This document shows, one piece after another, positions 52,413 through 60,575 of a stretch of 64,000 nt of DNA. The DNA comes from Sphingobium sp. YR768. GTDB taxonomy: Bacteria; Pseudomonadota; Alphaproteobacteria; Sphingomonadales; Sphingomonadaceae. The stretch's first letter is position 1. Every line of letters starts with the position of its first letter. The DNA is taken from NCBI RefSeq assembly GCF_900111125.1, contig NZ_FOGE01000002.1:1-64000 (forward strand), in the 5' to 3' direction. The notes beneath the pieces were generated by a model. That model was not told the origin of the DNA. It ran no database searches and saw only the letters and a list, made by a program, of their open reading frames with translations. A program made the position numbers and the translations under genes.

Positions 52413-53642
52413 ATGACCGCAGCAGCCCATATGAAAATCACCAATGCGGTGCATCGTCATCGCCATCTGTCCAAACAAGGCCTGCTGGAGCGCGCCTTTA
52501 CCTTCGCGTTCCGGGGGCTGGTCTATGCCCAGATATGGGAAGACCCGGCGGTGGATATGGAGGCGCTGGCGATCACGCCGGATTGCCATGTGGTGACGAT
52601 CGCGTCGGGCGGTTGCAATGTCCTGTCCTATCTGACCGCCGATCCGGCGAAGATCACGGCGGTCGACCTCAACACCGCGCATATCGCGCTCAACAAGCTG
52701 AAGCGCACGGCGGCGCAAACCTTGCCCGATCATGCGGCTTTCCACCGCTTCTTCGCCCGCGCCGACGACAAGGCGAATATCGCCGCCTATCGCAACCATG
52801 TCGCCCCGCATCTGGACGAGGCGACGCGGCGTTACTGGGAAGGGCGCGACCTGATCGGCCGCCGCCGGATCGGCGGTTTCGCGCGGGGCATCTATAAGCA
52901 TGGCCTGCTCGGCCGCTTCATCGGCGCGGCGCATCTGCTGGCGCGACTGCATGGCATCAACCCCAAGCGGATGCTGGATGCGCAGAGCCGCGAGGAACAG
53001 CGCGAAATCTTCGAGCGGGAACTGGCGCCGATCTTCGACAAGGGCTTCGTCCGCTGGCTGACCAGCCAGCCGGCCTCGCTCTTTGGCCTAGGCATTCCGC
53101 CCGCCCAGTTCGAGGCGCTGGCTGGGGACGACCGCATGGATAATGTGCTGAAGGCGCGGCTGAAGAAACTGGCCTGCGACTTCGACCTTAAGGACAATTA
53201 TTTCGCGATGCAGGCGTTCGGGCGTGGTTATGCAGCCAAAAACGGAGAGGCCGAGGGACCTTTGCCGCCCTATCTGCAAGCGGCGAACCATCAGGCTGTG
53301 CGCGCGCGGGCCGAGCGGGTGGATGTGCGGCACATCAATTTCACCGACTTCCTCGCCAGCCAGAAGATGGCGTCCTGCGACCGCTATATCCTGCTGGATG
53401 CGCAGGACTGGATGGATGACGATCAGTTGAACGCACTCTGGGCGCAGATCACGCGGACGGCAAAGCCCGGCGCGCGGGTGCTGTTCCGTACCGCCGGGGA
53501 GCCGAGCATCCTGCCGGGGCGGGTGGCCGATGCCGTGCTGGATCGCTGGAACTATCAGGCCGAGGCATCGCTGGATTATACCGCGCGCGACCGATCGGCC
53601 ATTTATGGCGGCGTCCATCTCTATGTGCTGAAGGGCGCCTGA
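52413..53642 (+). CDS. btaA: S-adenosylmethionine:diacylglycerol 3-amino-3-carboxypropyl transferase BtaA
   Basis: First enzyme of betaine lipid (DGTS) synthesis: transfers the aminocarboxypropyl group of SAM to diacylglycerol. The 409-residue protein shows VYAQIWEDPAVDMEAL, the SAM loop TIASGGCNVLSYL and VDLNTAHIAL, and ends in a Rossmann-like region (DRYILLDAQDWM). The start at 52413 has AGGAG at seven bases. Its stop overlaps btaB by one base. Confidence 0.93.
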   Translation: MTAAAHMKITNAVHRHRHLSKQGLLERAFTFAFRGLVYAQIWEDPAVDMEALAITPDCHVVTIASGGCNVLSYLTADPAKITAVDLNTAHIALNKLKRTAAQTLPDHAAFHRFFARADDKANIAAYRNHVAPHLDEATRRYWEGRDLIGRRRIGGFARGIYKHGLLGRFIGAAHLLARLHGINPKRMLDAQSREEQREIFERELAPIFDKGFVRWLTSQPASLFGLGIPPAQFEALAGDDRMDNVLKARLKKLACDFDLKDNYFAMQAFGRGYAAKNGEAEGPLPPYLQAANHQAVRARAERVDVRHINFTDFLASQKMASCDRYILLDAQDWMDDDQLNALWAQITRTAKPGARVLFRTAGEPSILPGRVADAVLDRWNYQAEASLDYTARDRSAIYGGVHLYVLKGA

Positions 53643-54283
53643 TGAGCCATCGCCAGATGATGGATGGCGTCTATCGCTATCAGCGCCATATCTATGACCT
53701 CACCCGCAAATATTATCTGCTGGGGCGCGACGGGCTGATCGCGGATCTGGACGTGCCGAAGGGCGGCGCGGTGCTGGAGATTGGCTGCGGCACCGGGCGC
53801 AACCTGATCGCAGTGGGCAAGGCCTGGCCAAAGGCACGCCTCTATGGCGTCGACATCAGCGAGGCGATGCTGGAGACGGCGCGCGCCTGCGTGACGAAAG
53901 CAGGCATGGGCGATCGGGTGACGCTGGCGCAGGGGGACGCCTGCGGCTTCGACGCGGCGGCGCTGTTCGGGCGGGAGAAGTTCGAACGGGTGTTCATCAG
54001 CTATGCGTTGTCGATGATCCCGGAATGGGAAATGGCGTTGCATCAGGCGGCCCGCTGCGTCGCGCCGGGCGGCCGGCTGGAGATTGTCGACTTCGGCCAG
54101 CAGGAGCAATTGCCGACGCTGTGGAAACGCGCGCTGTTCGGCTGGCTGGGCCAGTTCCACGTGTCGCCTCGGCGCGAACTGAGCGGAGCGATCGAACGGC
54201 TGGCGCAGGATATGGGCGGCTTCCCGCATAGCCGCACGCTCTATCGCGGCTATGCGGTGCGGGGCGGGTTGATCCGGGTTTGA
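53642..54283 (+). CDS. btaB: Diacylglycerylhomoserine N-methyltransferase BtaB
   Basis: Adds three methyl groups to diacylglycerylhomoserine to finish DGTS, a phosphorus-free lipid. The 213-residue SAM methyltransferase has VLEIGCGTGRNLI and MIPEWEMALHQ-type motifs, and starts YRYQRHIYDLTRKYYLLGRD, characteristic of BtaB. Coupled with btaA. No Pho box was recognised upstream, but phosphate control would be expected from other bacteria. Confidence 0.92.
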   Translation: MSHRQMMDGVYRYQRHIYDLTRKYYLLGRDGLIADLDVPKGGAVLEIGCGTGRNLIAVGKAWPKARLYGVDISEAMLETARACVTKAGMGDRVTLAQGDACGFDAAALFGREKFERVFISYALSMIPEWEMALHQAARCVAPGGRLEIVDFGQQEQLPTLWKRALFGWLGQFHVSPRRELSGAIERLAQDMGGFPHSRTLYRGYAVRGGLIRV

Positions 54284-54422
54284 TGATCTATGGCTGGTGC
54301 CAGGACAGCGGCGAAAACGCTTCTGCCTCTTTCAAGGCCCTGGCTTATCCCCTTGCCAAGTCGGATCCGCCGGCTTGGCTTAGGGCGGAACGAATATAAC
54401 GGCCGATCCGTCGCGTGCAAAT

Positions 54423-54822
54423 AACCCACCTCCGTTCGTCCTGAGCCTGTCGAAGGACGCGCGCTGATGGTAAAACGGGATATGGCTTTCCATGCATATC
54501 TCCTCCGGTGCAGCGATGGGTCTTTCTACGCGGGTCATGCGGAGGATCTGGAAATCCGTATCGCCCAGCATCAGCAAGGCTTGATCGGTGGATATACAGC
54601 CGTGCGCAGGCCGGTGGTCTTGGTCTGGACGGATAATTTCGTCACGCGGGAAGAGGCGCTGGCCGCCGAGCGCCGGATCAAGGGGTGGAGCCGGGCCAAG
54701 AAACAGGCCCTGATCGATGGTGATTGGGAGCGGTTGAAATTGCTCGCGCGTAGCAGGCAAGGGGGATGAGGCTGGCGTTGTCGCGCGTCCTTCGACAGGC
54801 TCAGGACGAACGGATGTGGGTT
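54423..54822. mobile_element. 400-bp unit: GIY-YIG nuclease gene between 41-bp inverted palindromic arms (family 1 long form)
   Basis: The arms at 54423-54463 and 54782-54822 are inverted copies, 40 of 41 bases identical. Each contains a family 1 hairpin, here with stem GTCCT/AGGAC and loop GAGCCTGTCGA, related to the doublets at 26026 and 44966. The gene starts 3 bp after the left arm and stops 12 bp before the right arm. No target duplication is visible outside the arms. Structure is seen; mobility is inferred. Confidence 0.7.
54467..54769 (+). CDS. GIY-YIG nuclease family protein (UPF0213-like)
   Basis: A 100-residue single-domain nuclease. The GIY and YIG strands appear as HAYLLRC and SFYAGH, diverged from the name motifs. 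The catalytic Arg is present in LEIRIAQH and the metal-binding Glu in EEALAAERRIKGWSR. Size fits the stand-alone UPF0213 group. Translation can start at 54467 with AAGGA supplied by the left repeat arm, or at 54482 (MAFHAYLLRC). It stands alone between btaB and the convergent nitrilase gene. Its location inside paired repeats suggests it acts on them. Confidence 0.88.
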   Translation: MVKRDMAFHAYLLRCSDGSFYAGHAEDLEIRIAQHQQGLIGGYTAVRRPVVLVWTDNFVTREEALAAERRIKGWSRAKKQALIDGDWERLKLLARSRQGG

Positions 54823-54864
54823 CTTCCCTGCATCGGGCAAGCCGCCTTCCGATCGTTAGGCCCC

Positions 54865-55791
54865 TCAATCCCCGCTAAACACCGTGCCCGGACGCGGCCG
54901 TTCGTCGACATGCAGGCTGAAAATGTCCGGGCGGGCATAATGGCCGACGACGTCCAGATCGTAGCGCGCCCGGATGATGTCGCTCGTATCGATCTCCGCC
55001 GTCAGCAAGCCCGTCTCTCGCTCCAGCGGTCCGGCGAGCACATCGCCGAGCGGCCCCACGATCATGCTGCCGCCGCCGATCAGGGGGCGGGCATCCTCCC
55101 AGTCGGGCACCGTCGTCCCCAGATCGGCGGGCGAAGGCTGGACCTGACAGGCGCTGATCACGAAGCAGCGGCCTTCATGGGCGATATGGCGCATCGAACT
55201 GCGCCAGACGTCGCGTTCGTCCACCGTGGGCGCACACCAGATGTCCACGCCCTTGGCATACATGGCGGCTCGGAACAGCGGCATGTGATTTTCCCAGCAG
55301 ATGGCGGCGCCCAGCCTGCCGGCCTGGCTGTCGACCACCGGCATGGTCGATCCGTCACCCTGCGCCCAGATCAACCGCTCGGTCCCGGTCGGCATCAGCT
55401 TGCGATGCTTGGCGACGATGCCGCGTTCCGGCTCGATGAACAGCGCCGTGCAAAAGAGAGATGCCCCGGCACGTTCGATGACGCCCAGCACCAATGTCGC
55501 GCCGGTGCGAGTGGAGAGCGCCGCAAGTTCCGCCAGTTCCGGACCGTCCAGATCGACCGCATTGTCATGATAGCGGGCGAAGGCATCGCGCCCCGCGGGA
55601 AGACGATAGCCCAGCCGCGTGCCGAAATCCTCGCCCTTGGGATAGCCGCCCAGCAAGGCTTCCGGCATGACGATCAACGTAGCGCCGGAGGATGCGATGC
55701 GATCCTCGAAAGCGAGTATATTATCTAACGTAGCCGCCTTGCCCGCATAATCGGACCCGATTTGCAGGGCGCCAACAAGGATCTTGCTCAT
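54865..55791 (-). CDS. Nitrilase (carbon-nitrogen hydrolase)
   Basis: A 308-residue nitrilase-superfamily enzyme with the Glu-Lys-Cys triad Glu44 (MPEALLGGYPKG), Lys131 (KHRKLMPTGTER) and Cys165 (AAICWENHMP). CWENHMP and ALLGGYPKG are the true nitrilase branch, which converts nitriles to acids and ammonia, rather than the amidase branches. The substrate class is not predictable. Precedes no obvious partner; hemA lies 51 bp upstream on the same strand. Confidence 0.9.
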   Translation of the reverse strand: MSKILVGALQIGSDYAGKAATLDNILAFEDRIASSGATLIVMPEALLGGYPKGEDFGTRLGYRLPAGRDAFARYHDNAVDLDGPELAELAALSTRTGATLVLGVIERAGASLFCTALFIEPERGIVAKHRKLMPTGTERLIWAQGDGSTMPVVDSQAGRLGAAICWENHMPLFRAAMYAKGVDIWCAPTVDERDVWRSSMRHIAHEGRCFVISACQVQPSPADLGTTVPDWEDARPLIGGGSMIVGPLGDVLAGPLERETGLLTAEIDTSDIIRARYDLDVVGHYARPDIFSLHVDERPRPGTVFSGD

Positions 55792-55842
55792 GCCGACGCC
55801 CTAACCATCCTGACGGTCAGGCGGAAGGGCCAGTTGGCCCGT

Positions 55843-57069
55843 TCAGGCCGCCTGCCGCTCCAGCAGTTCCAGTTCCAGCCGGTCCCAGATTTCCACCAGC
55901 GCCGACACCAGATCGCGCATCATCGCTTCGGTATGCGCCGGGCCGGGGGTGAAGCGCAGCCGCTCGGTGCCACGCGGGACGGTGGGATAATTGATCGGCT
56001 GCACATAGGCGCCATATTCGGCGAGCAGGATATCGCTGATCCGCTTGGCCTTGACAGGATCGCCGACCATCAGCGGCACGATATGCGTGACCGACGGCAT
56101 GACCGGCAGGCCGGCTTCGGCCATCAGGTGCTTCAGGAGCGCGGCCGACGCCTGCTGGCCTTCGCGTTCCTCGCTCGATCCCTTGAGGTGGCGCACGCTC
56201 GCCAGCACGCCGGCGACCAGCACGGGTGACAGCGACGTGGTGAAGATGAAGCCGGGCGCATAGCTGCGGATCACGTCGATGATCATCTGATCGGCCGCGA
56301 TATAGCCGCCCATCACGCCGAATGCCTTGCCCAGCGTGCCTTCGATGATGGTCAGGCGACCGGCGACATCGTCCCGTTCGGAAATCCCGCCGCCGCGCGC
56401 GCCGTACATGCCCACCGCATGGACTTCGTCCAGATAGGTGAGGGCGTTGAACTCGTCCGCCAGATCGCAGATGTCCGCGATCGGCGCGATGTCGCCGTCC
56501 ATCGAATAGACGCTTTCGAACGCGATCAGTTTGGGCGCTTCGGGGTCTTCGGCGGCCAGCAGTTCGCGCAGATGGTCGACGTCATTATGGCGGAAGACGC
56601 GCTTTTCGCAGCCCGAATTGCGGATGCCCGCGATCATCGAAGCATGGTTCAGCTCGTCGGAAAAGATGATGCAGCCCGGCAGCAGCTTGGCGAGGGTCGA
56701 GAGCGTCGCTTCGTTCGAGACATAGCCCGAGGTGAAGAGCAAAGCGCCTTCCTTGCCGTGCAGGTCGGCCAGTTCGCCTTCCAGATCGACATGATAATGA
56801 GTGTTGCCGCCAATGTTGCGGGTGCCGCCCGATCCGGCGCCGACATCATGGAGCGCTTCCTCCATGGCGGCGACGACCTTGGGATGCTGGCCCATGGCGA
56901 GATAGTCGTTGGAGCACCAGACGGTGATCGGCTTGGGCCCGTTATGGCCGTGGAAACAGCGCGCGTTGGGGAACGCACCCTTGTTGCGCAGGATGTCGAT
57001 GAAAACACGATAGCGACCTTCGCTGTGGAGCCGGTCGATCGCCTGCGAAAAGATATGTTTGTAGTTCAC
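55843..57069 (-). CDS. hemA: 5-aminolevulinate synthase
   Basis: Condenses glycine and succinyl-CoA, the first step of haem synthesis in alphaproteobacteria (Shemin pathway). The 408-residue PLP enzyme starts [20 protein letters not shown] and has [34 protein letters not shown] and the PLP Lys in [13 protein letters not shown] (about residue 245). It supplies the haem used by the ccm system. Two palindromes stand upstream at 57199-57240. Confidence 0.97.
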   Translation of the reverse strand: MNYKHIFSQAIDRLHSEGRYRVFIDILRNKGAFPNARCFHGHNGPKPITVWCSNDYLAMGQHPKVVAAMEEALHDVGAGSGGTRNIGGNTHYHVDLEGELADLHGKEGALLFTSGYVSNEATLSTLAKLLPGCIIFSDELNHASMIAGIRNSGCEKRVFRHNDVDHLRELLAAEDPEAPKLIAFESVYSMDGDIAPIADICDLADEFNALTYLDEVHAVGMYGARGGGISERDDVAGRLTIIEGTLGKAFGVMGGYIAADQMIIDVIRSYAPGFIFTTSLSPVLVAGVLASVRHLKGSSEEREGQQASAALLKHLMAEAGLPVMPSVTHIVPLMVGDPVKAKRISDILLAEYGAYVQPINYPTVPRGTERLRFTPGPAHTEAMMRDLVSALVEIWDRLELELLERQAA

Positions 57070-57198
57070 TACGCCTGTCTTCCCGTTTCCTCGCGCGCTG
57101 ATTTTCTTCGCTGCGCCATCCTCTTGCCCAAGGCGGCATTTACCTGCGCGGCCCCGTCATTACCAGCGATAACCGCTCGCAACTTTAGGGAGAAATAC

Positions 57199-57240
57199 CT
57201 ATCAGACTGATAGAAAGGATTGGCCATTGGACAAATGGCC
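57199..57240. repeat. Two adjacent palindromes between murI and hemA
   Basis: CTATCAG-A-CTGATAG at 57199-57213 and GGCCATT-ggaca-AATGGCC at 57222-57240. The second begins 9 bp after the murI stop and could be a weak murI 3' end. The first is 130 bp upstream of hemA and could be an operator. Neither has a U-run. Confidence 0.5.
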
Positions 57241-57248
57241 CATGCCAT

Positions 57249-58052
57249 TCAAAGCGTTTCGATCCGATCCAGCCCATAGGTCGCGAGCGCAGGGTGAAGC
57301 GCTTCCACCTTCTCGTCAACGCGAGTGAAGACGGCGGCGCCGGGTGCTGGCGCATCGGGCCAGAGCTGGCCCTGCGTCAGATGGAGGATGCGCCGGGCAA
57401 TGCCTTCGCCGCCATGGACGAAGCCGATGGCATGCGGCGCGGCGGCGGCAAGCTCCTGCTCCACCAGCGGAAAATGGGTGCAGGCCAGGACGACCATGTC
57501 CATCCGGTCGCCACCCGGCTGGTCGATCAGGCCGGCCAGCGCATCGCGGGCGATCGCCGGGTCGAGCGTTTCGCCGCGCAGCTTCGCTTCGGCAAGCTGG
57601 ACCAGCGCGGCGGAGCCGTGCCGCAATACGGTGCAGTCCGCGCCATGTTCCGCCGCCAACCGGTCGACATAGGGCTGGCGCACGGTGGCATCCGTCCCCA
57701 GCACGCCGAAGACGCGGCTTTTGGAGAGCAACGCGGCGGGCTTGATCGCGGGCACGGTGCCGACCACCGGAATGTCGAGCGCCGCGCGGACATGCTGGAG
57801 CGCGATGGTGGAGGCGGTGTTGCAGGCGATGACGGCCAGACGCGGGCGATAGCGCTCCACCAGCCGACCGAGCAACGCAGGCACGCGCGCGGCGATCTCC
57901 CCCTCGCTCTTGGTGCCATAGGGGAAACCGGCGCTGTCGGCGGCATAGACGATGCGCGCCGTGGGCAGAGCCGCCCGCGCCGGGGCGAGGATGGACAAGC
58001 CCCCTACGCCGGAATCGAAGAAAAGGATGGGAGCGTCTGGTGCGACCGTCAT
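57249..58052 (-). CDS. murI: Glutamate racemase
   Basis: Makes D-glutamate for peptidoglycan. The 267-residue protein has FDSGVGGLS at the N-terminus and the two catalytic Cys, Cys77 (VIACNTAST) and one near residue 190 (VLACTHFP). I use the ATG at 58052 (MTVAPDAPILFFDSG); longer frames run into the acetyltransferase's promoter region. Divergent from the acetyltransferase gene with 97 bp between starts. Confidence 0.95.
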   Translation of the reverse strand: MTVAPDAPILFFDSGVGGLSILAPARAALPTARIVYAADSAGFPYGTKSEGEIAARVPALLGRLVERYRPRLAVIACNTASTIALQHVRAALDIPVVGTVPAIKPAALLSKSRVFGVLGTDATVRQPYVDRLAAEHGADCTVLRHGSAALVQLAEAKLRGETLDPAIARDALAGLIDQPGGDRMDMVVLACTHFPLVEQELAAAAPHAIGFVHGGEGIARRILHLTQGQLWPDAPAPGAAVFTRVDEKVEALHPALATYGLDRIETL

Positions 58053-58149
58053 GCGCGCCTGTGTCGCGGCATGGGGCGGAGGTGTCAACGGCCGCGCTTG
58101 CAAAGCGCGCCTCCCGCTGTCACCTCGCCGGGTCAAGAAGGAGATGAGG

Positions 58150-58692
58150 ATGACCGACCGCAGCATGAAGCAGAAGATGATCGCGGGCGAACCCTATCAT
58201 GCCAATGATCCCGAAATCATCGCCGATCAACTGGCGGCGGCGGAATGGATGCGCCGTTTCAACGCCACCCTGCCGCCGGAACGGGAGGCCTTGCTGCGCG
58301 AAAGGCTCGGCGCTTTGGGAGCGGGATCGACCATCCGGCCGCCCTTCCATTGCGATTATGGTTTCAACATATTTTTGGGCGATGGCGTGTTCCTGAACTT
58401 CAACTGCGTCATTCTGGACGTTGTGGAAGTGTCGATCGGGGACGGAACGCAGATCGGCACTGGCGTACAGATATTGACCGCCGACCATCCGCGCGATCCG
58501 GCCGAGCGCGCGACCGGCATCGAATGGGGCAGGCCGATCCGCATCGGCCGCAATGTCTGGATCGGTGGCGGGGCCATCATCCTGCCGGGCGTGACGATTG
58601 GTGACGATGCATTGATCGGGGCTGGCAGCGTGGTGACGCGCGATGTGCCGGCGGGCGCCACTGTTGTCGGCAATCCTGCGCGGGTGCGTTAA
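58150..58692 (+). CDS. Maltose/galactoside O-acetyltransferase family protein
   Basis: A 180-residue left-handed beta-helix acetyltransferase (hexapeptide repeats IGDGTQIGTG, IGRNVWIGGGAIILPGV, IGAGSVVTRDV). The N-terminal MKQKMIAGEPYHANDPEI is typical of Maa/NodL/LacA. The active-site His is in LTADHPRD. Sugar specificity unknown. Start 58150 has GGAG at six bases. Confidence 0.9.
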   Translation: MTDRSMKQKMIAGEPYHANDPEIIADQLAAAEWMRRFNATLPPEREALLRERLGALGAGSTIRPPFHCDYGFNIFLGDGVFLNFNCVILDVVEVSIGDGTQIGTGVQILTADHPRDPAERATGIEWGRPIRIGRNVWIGGGAIILPGVTIGDDALIGAGSVVTRDVPAGATVVGNPARVR

Positions 58693-58750
58693 GAGCATTC
58701 TAACCCCATTGCCCCGCGCGCCTGTCACTATATGGGCGCGCGCAACATTT

Positions 58751-58794
58751 AGAGCAGAAGAGCCCATTGCATCGGCTCTTCTGCTCTGGTCTTT
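58751..58794 (+). terminator. 14-bp inverted repeat, terminator-like
   Basis: AGAGCAGAAGAGCC (58751-58764) pairs perfectly with 58774-58787 around a nine-base loop, then GGTCTTTT. It stands 59 bp after the acetyltransferase stop and separates it from plsY. Confidence 0.55.
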
Positions 58795-58863
58795 TGATCT
58801 ACCGCGTTTTCCGAGTCAGCAGCTGTTCCACCTGCTTCGAAAACGCTTCAACTGGCGATTTTC

Positions 58864-59475
58864 ATGACACCTCCCTGGCTTCTTCCCGCTTTCGTTCTGC
58901 TACTGGGCTATCTGCTCGGCTCCATCCCCTTTGGCCTGTTGCTGACGCGCTTTACCGGTGCGGGCGACCTGCGGCAGATCGGGTCGGGCAATATCGGCGC
59001 GACCAATGTGCTGCGCACCGGGCGCAAGGGGCTGGCGGCGGCGACATTGCTGCTCGATCTGCTGAAGGGCGCGGCGGCGGTGCTGATCGGCGCATGGCTG
59101 ATCGATGGCGGCGGGCCGATGGCCGGCGCGATGGCCTTTATCGGCCATTGCTATCCCGTCTGGCTGCGCTTTGCCGGGGGCAAGGGCGTGGCGACGATGA
59201 TGGGCGTGGTGACGGCGATGTTCTGGCCGGCGGGCTGCATCTTCGCCGCAGTATGGCTGGCGGCGCTGTTCGGGACCAAATGGTCGTCGGTCGGCGGCAT
59301 GGCGGCGGCGGTCAGTGCGCCGGTGGCCATGTGGGCGTTCGGTCGGCTTGATCTGGTGCCGGTGGCGCTGGCGCTCGCCCTGATCGTGCTATGGCGTCAT
59401 CGCGCCAATATCACCCGATTGCTGAAGGGCGAGGAGCCGAAAATCGGCAGGTCCAAGGACGCATCTCCGGAATGA
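58864..59475 (+). CDS. plsY: Acyl-phosphate:glycerol-3-phosphate acyltransferase PlsY
   Basis: Inner membrane enzyme for the first acylation of phospholipid synthesis, using acyl-phosphate. The 203-residue protein has about five helices and the three family motifs SGNIGATNVLRT, GHCYPVWLRFAGGKGVAT and the later loop near WRHRANI. Its stop overlaps the dprA start (ATGA). Confidence 0.95.
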   Translation: MTPPWLLPAFVLLLGYLLGSIPFGLLLTRFTGAGDLRQIGSGNIGATNVLRTGRKGLAAATLLLDLLKGAAAVLIGAWLIDGGGPMAGAMAFIGHCYPVWLRFAGGKGVATMMGVVTAMFWPAGCIFAAVWLAALFGTKWSSVGGMAAAVSAPVAMWAFGRLDLVPVALALALIVLWRHRANITRLLKGEEPKIGRSKDASPE

Positions 59476-60554
59476 GCGAGCGGGACCGGTTCGAGAGGCT
59501 GCGGCTCATCCGCTCCCCCCGGATTGGTCCGGTCAGCTATCGGCAATTGCTCGCGCGCTTCGGTTCCGCAGGCGAAGCGCTGCGCGCCATTCCCGATCTC
59601 GCCGCGCGGGGCGGGGGCAGGGCCAGCGTCGCCGATGCGGGCGCCGTAGAGCGGGAGATTGCAGCAACGCGGGCGCTGGGTGCGCGCTACCTGCTGATGG
59701 GCGACGCTGATTATCCGGTGCTGCTCGACCAGATGGAGGGCGCGCCGCCCGCGCTGATCGTGCGGGGGGATGTGACGCTGGCCGCGAAGCCCTGTGTCGC
59801 CATGGTTGGCGCGCGCAACGCCTCGGCCGCCGCATGCCGGTTCGCGCGCAGCCTGGCGCAGGATCTGGGGCAGCGCGGCGCGGTGGTCGTATCGGGCCTT
59901 GCGCGCGGCATCGATACGGAGGCGCATCGCGGATCGATCGACAGCGGCACGATTGGCGTGATCGCCAGCGGCATCGACATCGCCTTCCCACCGGAGAACC
60001 GGGATTTGCAGGCGCAGGTGGCGGAGCGCGGCCTGCTGGTGACGGAACATCCGCCCGGCGTCCAGCCGCTCGCCCGCCATTTCCCCGCGCGCAACCGGAT
60101 CATCGCCGGGCTGGCGCTGGGAACGGTGGTGGTGGAGGCCGCACCCAAATCCGGATCGCTGATCACCGCCCGACTGGCCGGCGAAGCGGGGCGCGAGGTC
60201 ATGGCCGTGCCGGGATCGCCGCTCGATCCGCGTGCGCAGGGCTGCAACAGCCTGATCCGCGAGGGCGCGATCCTGATCCAGAATGGCGCGGACATCATGG
60301 AGGCGATCGGCGGTTTCGATCCCCGGATGGTGCGACAGGGCAGCTTCGACTTCATCGGCGCGCCGGTGTCGAGCGATGTGGCGGAAGGGGAGCGGACGGC
60401 GGTGATCGCGCTGCTGGGGCCAGTGGCGGTCGCAGTGGATGAAGTCATTCGCCAGTCGGGGTTGTCGCCGGCGGTGGTGCAGACGATATTGCTGGAATTG
60501 GAATTGGCGGGCGGACTGGAACGGCAGGCTGGGGGACGGGTGAGTTTGCGGTAA
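59472..60554 (+). CDS. dprA: DNA processing protein DprA
   Basis: Loads RecA on single-stranded DNA taken up during transformation. The 360-residue protein has an N-terminal SAM-like part, the Rossmann-like core (VAMVGARNAS, VVSGLARGIDTEAH, ARNRIIAGLA, VEAAPKSGSLITA) and the C-terminal winged helix (VIRQSGLSPAVVQTILLELELAGGL). Translationally coupled with plsY. Gene order plsY-dprA-topA is usual, but a DUF4253 gene intervenes here. Confidence 0.95.
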   Translation: MSERDRFERLRLIRSPRIGPVSYRQLLARFGSAGEALRAIPDLAARGGGRASVADAGAVEREIAATRALGARYLLMGDADYPVLLDQMEGAPPALIVRGDVTLAAKPCVAMVGARNASAAACRFARSLAQDLGQRGAVVVSGLARGIDTEAHRGSIDSGTIGVIASGIDIAFPPENRDLQAQVAERGLLVTEHPPGVQPLARHFPARNRIIAGLALGTVVVEAAPKSGSLITARLAGEAGREVMAVPGSPLDPRAQGCNSLIREGAILIQNGADIMEAIGGFDPRMVRQGSFDFIGAPVSSDVAEGERTAVIALLGPVAVAVDEVIRQSGLSPAVVQTILLELELAGGLERQAGGRVSLR

Positions 60555-60575
60555 ACGATTATGCCCCGGCTGTGA

